Shown: positions 5,390 through 8,152 of the stretch, in pieces
How the letters are laid out: each line of letters opens with the position of its first letter
How positions within the stretch are numbered: the stretch's first letter is position 1
NCBI GenBank assembly: GCA_002405995.1
Contig: DHMW01000012.1
Location: 1-8,152, forward strand
Direction of reading: 5' to 3'
DNA: 8,152 nt
From: Oscillospiraceae bacterium UBA4632
GTDB taxonomy: Bacteria; Bacillota; Clostridia; Oscillospirales; Oscillospiraceae
Program-made: the position numbers and the translations under genes
The notes under the pieces: model-generated
What the model was told of the DNA's origin: nothing
Seen by the model: only the letters and a program-made list of their open reading frames with translations
Databases searched by the model: none

Positions 5390-6178
5390 TTACAGCCGGT
5401 AAAGCTCCGCCCGCCGGTCGCGGAACACGTTGATCGTGCTGCGGATCTCGCGCACGCGCGCAAGGTCCAGCTCCGCGCAGAGCAGCTCCTCTCCGCCTCC
5501 GCCCTGCGCGAGCACCTCGCCCCAGGGGTCGAGGATGCGCGAAAAGCCGCCGTAGACCACGCCGCCGCGCTCGCCGCAGGCGTTGCACGAGACGACAAAG
5601 AGCTGGTTTTCGATGGCGCGGGCGGCGGTGAGCGTTTCCCAGTGGTATTGCCGCGCCGCCGTCCACTGGGCGGGAAGAAAGACGACCTCGGCCCCGCGCA
5701 GCGCCAGTGTGCGCCACAGCTCGGGGAAGCGCACCTCGTAGCAGATGGCGATGCCGCAGCGCACGCCGTCGAGCGTGAAGGTGACGAGGTGGTCCCCGGG
5801 GGCATAGGCCTCATGCTCGCCCATGGGCGTAAAGAGATGGGTCTTGTCGTATTCGGCGAGGCACGCGCCCGCGCGGTCGAAAACGCAGGCGGTGTTGAAA
5901 ATTTTGCCGCCGCGCCGGTTCGACACGCTGCCTGCCACGATGTTGACGTTCAGCTCGCGCGCGAGCGGGGAAAAACGCTTGCGCACGGCCCTCGCGTTGT
6001 CGTCGCTCGCCGCGGCAAGGTCGCCCGCGGGCATGAAGCCCGTGTTCCACGTCTCGGGCAGAACAACGACGTCCGGGCTGTTTTCCCCGGCGGCGCGGCG
6101 GATAAGCGCCTCCGCGCGGTCAAAATTCGCCGCGCTCTCCAGCGGGCGCATATCCATCTGAATGACGCTGACCTTCAT
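5390..6178 (-). CDS. Carbon-nitrogen hydrolase of the nitrilase superfamily (omega-amidase/MtnU-like)
   Basis: A 262-residue cytosolic hydrolase with the complete Glu-Lys-Cys triad of the superfamily: E42 in LPETWNTGF, K112 in YDKTHLF and the nucleophile C146 in GIAICYEVRFPE. Other family segments are VAGSVS (81-86), ARAIENQLFVVSCN (186-199), DPWGEVLA (217-224) and the C-terminal INVFRDRRAELY (249-260). These resemble the YafV/Nit2 omega-amidase branch and B. subtilis MtnU (methionine-salvage region), which hydrolyse small amides such as alpha-keto acid amides. The precise substrate cannot be read from the sequence. GGAGG at 6191-6187, eight bases upstream, sets the ATG. It is a single-gene unit with its own consensus promoter, and its neighbours give no pathway clue. 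Confidence 0.9.
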   Translation of the reverse strand: MKVSVIQMDMRPLESAANFDRAEALIRRAAGENSPDVVVLPETWNTGFMPAGDLAAASDDNARAVRKRFSPLARELNVNIVAGSVSNRRGGKIFNTACVFDRAGACLAEYDKTHLFTPMGEHEAYAPGDHLVTFTLDGVRCGIAICYEVRFPELWRTLALRGAEVVFLPAQWTAARQYHWETLTAARAIENQLFVVSCNACGERGGVVYGGFSRILDPWGEVLAQGGGGEELLCAELDLARVREIRSTINVFRDRRAELYRL

Positions 6179-6203
6179 GGCGATATCCTCCGAAATGTTC
6201 TGA

Positions 6204-6239
6204 TACCGCCATTATACGAAAATTTCGCGGACATTGCAA
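6204..6239 (-). promoter_or_regulatory. SigmaA promoter of the nitrilase-family gene
   Basis: On the - strand, TTGCAA (6239-6234), a 17-bp spacer and a perfect TATAAT (6216-6211) give a start near 6204. This leaves a leader of about 26 nt holding GGAGG. Confidence 0.88.
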
Positions 6240-6245
6240 CGCACA

Positions 6246-6276
6246 GAAAAAGGACGGCCGAAAGCCGTCCTTTTTC
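6246..6276. terminator. Intrinsic terminator upstream of the nitrilase promoter
   Basis: A 13-bp perfect stem (6246-6258 with 6264-6276), including AAAAAGGACGGC and its complement, has loop CGAAA. T- or A-runs lie inside both ends, so it can act in either direction. It sits between the ATPase gene end and the nitrilase promoter, where it would catch leftward read-through. Confidence 0.75.
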
Positions 6277-6306
6277 GTATAGAAGCTGCCAAAAGACCTC
6301 GCAGAG

Positions 6307-6328
6307 TTTGCCGCCCGCAGGCGGCAAA
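6307..6328. repeat. GC-rich hairpin, second copy of the GCCGCC-CGCA-GGCGGC core
   Basis: A perfect 9-bp stem TTTGCCGCC/GGCGGCAAA has loop CGCA. The core matches the hairpin at about 5340-5356 with one extra loop base there. No T-run suited to a terminator follows on either strand. It may be one copy of a dispersed intergenic palindrome. Confidence 0.45.
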
Positions 6329-6340
6329 TAAATTCCAATC

Positions 6341-6425
6341 GTTTTTCGCCGCGGCGTGTACGTGACGAAAAACACTCTGCACGGAGCGAACGTGCGCGCC
6401 TACGGCGCGTGCGCTGAGCGCAGTG
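6341..6425. repeat. Cluster of inverted repeats in the nitrilase-ATPase gap
   Basis: Two further structures fill this non-coding stretch. GTTTTTCG/CGAAAAAC (6341-6348 with 6366-6373) encloses a 17-base GC-rich loop. A 10-bp GC-rich stem (6391-6400 with 6404-6413, loop TAC) is extended imperfectly toward CACTCTGC and GCAGTG at 6373-6425. No convincing gene, promoter or known RNA family is seen. Confidence 0.45.
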
Positions 6426-6434
6426 AATCTCTAC

Positions 6435-6463
6435 TCAAAAAACTGACTTTGTCAGTTTTTTGA
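6435..6463 (-). terminator. Terminator overlapping the stop codon of the metal ATPase gene
   Basis: A perfect 13-bp stem (6435-6447 with 6451-6463) with loop TTT ends in six T on the - strand. The upstream arm contains the last codons and the TGA stop (6454-6452) of the ATPase gene, so the terminator is built into the gene end. Confidence 0.85.
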
Positions 6464-8152
6464 AGTTCTCAATGCGCGTATCGCATTGAGAACAGCCAAG
6501 ACCATCACGCCGACGTCGGCGAAGATGCCCATCCACATATTGGCGATGCCGGCCGCCACGAGCAGCAGGCACGCGAGCTTCACGCCCAGCGAGAAGACGA
6601 TGTTCTCGTACACGATGCGGATGCACTTGCGCGAGATCTGGATGCCCTTGGCGATCTTCATCGGGTCGTCGTCCATCAGCACCACGTCCGCCGCCTCGAT
6701 GGCGGCGTCGCTGCCCATCGCGCCCATCGCGATGCCGATATCCGCGCGGGAGAGCACAGGCGCGTCGTTGATGCCGTCGCCGACGAAGGCGAGGCAGTCG
6801 TCCTTGCCCTTTTCCTCCAGCAGGCGTTCGACCTGCGCGACCTTGCCGCCGGGCAGCAGCCCGGAATAGACCTCGTCCACGCCCAGCTCCTGCGCCACAT
6901 GCTCGGCGACCTTTTTGATATCGCCCGTGAGCATGACGGTCTTGCGCACGCCTGCGCGCCTGAGCGCGAGCAGCGCATCGCGCGCGTCGGGCTTGACAAC
7001 GTCGGAGATGACGATATGACCGGCGTACTGCCCGTCCACCGCCATGTGGACGATCGTGCCGACGCTGCGGCACTCCTGCCAGGGAACGCCCAGCTCGTCC
7101 ATGAGCCTGCCGTTGCCCGCAGCCACGCTGCGGCCGTCCACGGTCGCGACCACGCCGCGGCCGCTGCGCTCCTCGATGCCCGTCACGCGGGAGCGGTCAA
7201 GCTCGCCGCCGCAGGCGCGCTGTAAGCTCTTGCTGATCGGGTGCGAGGACGCGCACTCGGCAAGCGCCGCGTATTCGAGCAGCTGCTGCTGCGCAAGCGG
7301 ACTGTGATGCACGGCGCTGACCTCGAACACGCCCTGCGTCAGCGTGCCGGTCTTATCGAAAACCACGACCTTTGTTTTGCTCAGCGCCTCCAGATAGTTG
7401 GAACCCTTGATGAGGATGCCCTCGCGGCTTGCACCGCCGAGACCGGCAAAGAAGCTCAGCGGGATGCTGATGACAAGCGCGCAGGGACAGGAGATGACGA
7501 GGAACGTGAGCGCACGGTAGACCCACACGCTCCACGCGGCATCGCCGCCGCTGATAAGGCTGAAGAGCGGGGGCAGGATAGCGAGCGCGAGCGCACTGTA
7601 GCACACGGCGGGGGTGTAGACGCGGGCAAAGCGGGAGATGAAGTTCTCGGAGCGGGACTTGTGCGAGCTGGAGTTTTCCACAAGCTCCAGGATCTTCGAC
7701 ACGGTGGACTCGCCGAAGGCCTTGCTGGTTTTGACCTTCAGGACGCCCGTCATGTTGATGCAGCCGCTGATGATCTCGTCGCCGACGCTCACATCGCGCG
7801 GCAGGCTCTCGCCCGTGAGCGCCGCGGTGTTGAGCGTGGACGCGCCTTCCACAACGGTGCCGTCGAGAGGGACCTTCTCGCCCGGCTGCACAACGATGAC
7901 CGTGCCGACGGCCACCTCGTCGGGATCGACCTGCTCGAGCCTGCCGCCGCGCTCGATGTTGGCGTAGTCGGGGCGGATGTCCATCAGCGCCGTGATGCTG
8001 CGGCGGGACTTGCCCACGGCGCAGCTCTGGAACAGCTCGCCGATCTGGTAGAAGAGCATGACGGCGACCGCCTCGTCATAGTCGCCGCTCTTTTCGCAGA
8101 TCGCAAGCGCAATGGCGCCGATGGTGGCAACGGCCATCAGGAAGTTTTCGTC
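6452..8152 (-). CDS. Heavy-metal P1B-2-type ATPase (Zn/Cd/Pb exporter), N-terminus outside window
   Basis: The frame is open through the right edge (first visible residues DENFLMAVAT), so the N-terminal metal-binding region and first helices are missing; about 566 residues are visible. Counting from the first visible codon, motifs in order are the actuator TGES (113-116), the ion-binding SCPCALV helix (CPC 222-224), the phosphorylation site DKTGTLT (D266), the P1B-specific SSHP (H304-P305), TGD (409-411) and GDGINDAP (458-465). The last two helices carry a Lys (SLGVK, 525) and Asp (IFADVG, 546) that, together with CPC, define the Zn/Cd/Pb subclass (ZntA/CadA) rather than the copper one. It would pump divalent metal out of the cell using ATP. 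The symbol (cadA or zntA) cannot be fixed without the N-terminus. A metal-responsive regulator is not visible and may lie to the right. Confidence 0.95.
   Translation of the reverse strand, partial: DENFLMAVATIGAIALAICEKSGDYDEAVAVMLFYQIGELFQSCAVGKSRRSITALMDIRPDYANIERGGRLEQVDPDEVAVGTVIVVQPGEKVPLDGTVVEGASTLNTAALTGESLPRDVSVGDEIISGCINMTGVLKVKTSKAFGESTVSKILELVENSSSHKSRSENFISRFARVYTPAVCYSALALAILPPLFSLISGGDAAWSVWVYRALTFLVISCPCALVISIPLSFFAGLGGASREGILIKGSNYLEALSKTKVVVFDKTGTLTQGVFEVSAVHHSPLAQQQLLEYAALAECASSHPISKSLQRACGGELDRSRVTGIEERSGRGVVATVDGRSVAAGNGRLMDELGVPWQECRSVGTIVHMAVDGQYAGHIVISDVVKPDARDALLALRRAGVRKTVMLTGDIKKVAEHVAQELGVDEVYSGLLPGGKVAQVERLLEEKGKDDCLAFVGDGINDAPVLSRADIGIAMGAMGSDAAIEAADVVLMDDDPMKIAKGIQISRKCIRIVYENIVFSLGVKLACLLLVAAGIANMWMGIFADVGVMVLAVLNAIRALRTSKN

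Noticed and set aside
5306..6331. Long + strand open frame opposite the nitrilase gene (about 341 codons)
   Set aside because: It runs through a terminator and the consensus promoter of the opposite gene and shows no domain, so it is a GC-driven shadow.
6175..6375. Small - strand open frame (about 66 codons) in the nitrilase-ATPase gap
   Set aside because: It crosses a terminator hairpin, a GC palindrome and the nitrilase promoter, and has no good ribosome binding site. More likely non-coding repeat sequence.
1..8152. CRISPR array, transposase, phage gene or attachment site
   Set aside because: No regularly spaced direct repeats, integrase or transposase motifs, or tRNA-end duplications were seen on either strand.

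Overview
The window looks like chromosome of a GC-rich, endospore-forming Firmicute, most likely a gut-type Clostridia (Oscillospirales or Christensenellales-like; the exact lineage is inference). The grounds are a clear SpoIIP, a SigmaE-like promoter in front of it, a guanine riboswitch, strong AGGAGG-type ribosome binding sites, Sigma70/SigmaA promoters standing out as AT islands in GC-rich DNA, and tRNA genes with encoded CCA ends. No CRISPR array, prophage gene or transposase is visible. Gene content is mostly housekeeping.

Layout, left to right. (1) 1-1359 (+): the 3' part of tex, cut by the window edge. (2) 1414-1780: a perfect-stem terminator, then three tRNA genes read leftward, Met(CAT)-Glu(TTC)-Val(CAC), behind one near-consensus promoter. 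(3) 1858-3117 (-): guanine deaminase guaD, preceded by a guanine-class purine riboswitch aptamer (3189-3253) and a leader terminator. (4) 3377-4549 (+): spoIIP, divergent from guaD, with a SigmaE-type promoter. (5) 4685-5263 (+): xanthine phosphoribosyltransferase xpt, with its own SigmaA promoter and a strong terminator. (6) 5390-6178 (-): a nitrilase-superfamily amidohydrolase with a consensus promoter. (7) 6179-6451: a gap rich in inverted repeats, including two terminators. (8) 6452-8152 (-): the C-terminal bulk of a P1B-2 (Zn/Cd/Pb) metal-exporting ATPase, cut by the right edge.

How the parts relate. GuaD converts guanine to xanthine and Xpt converts xanthine plus PRPP to XMP, so the two enzymes flanking spoIIP form a guanine-to-xanthine-to-XMP salvage path. 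In Bacillus subtilis the guanine riboswitch controls xpt-pbuX; here the riboswitch sits on guaD, and the short xpt leader has no room for one. This regulatory rearrangement is the most interesting point in the window. Whether guanine turns guaD on or off cannot be decided from sequence alone: the leader terminator shares bases with the aptamer's P1 helix, while a competing pairing with P3 is also possible. The other genes (tex, nitrilase, ATPase, tRNAs) look like independent units separated by terminators.
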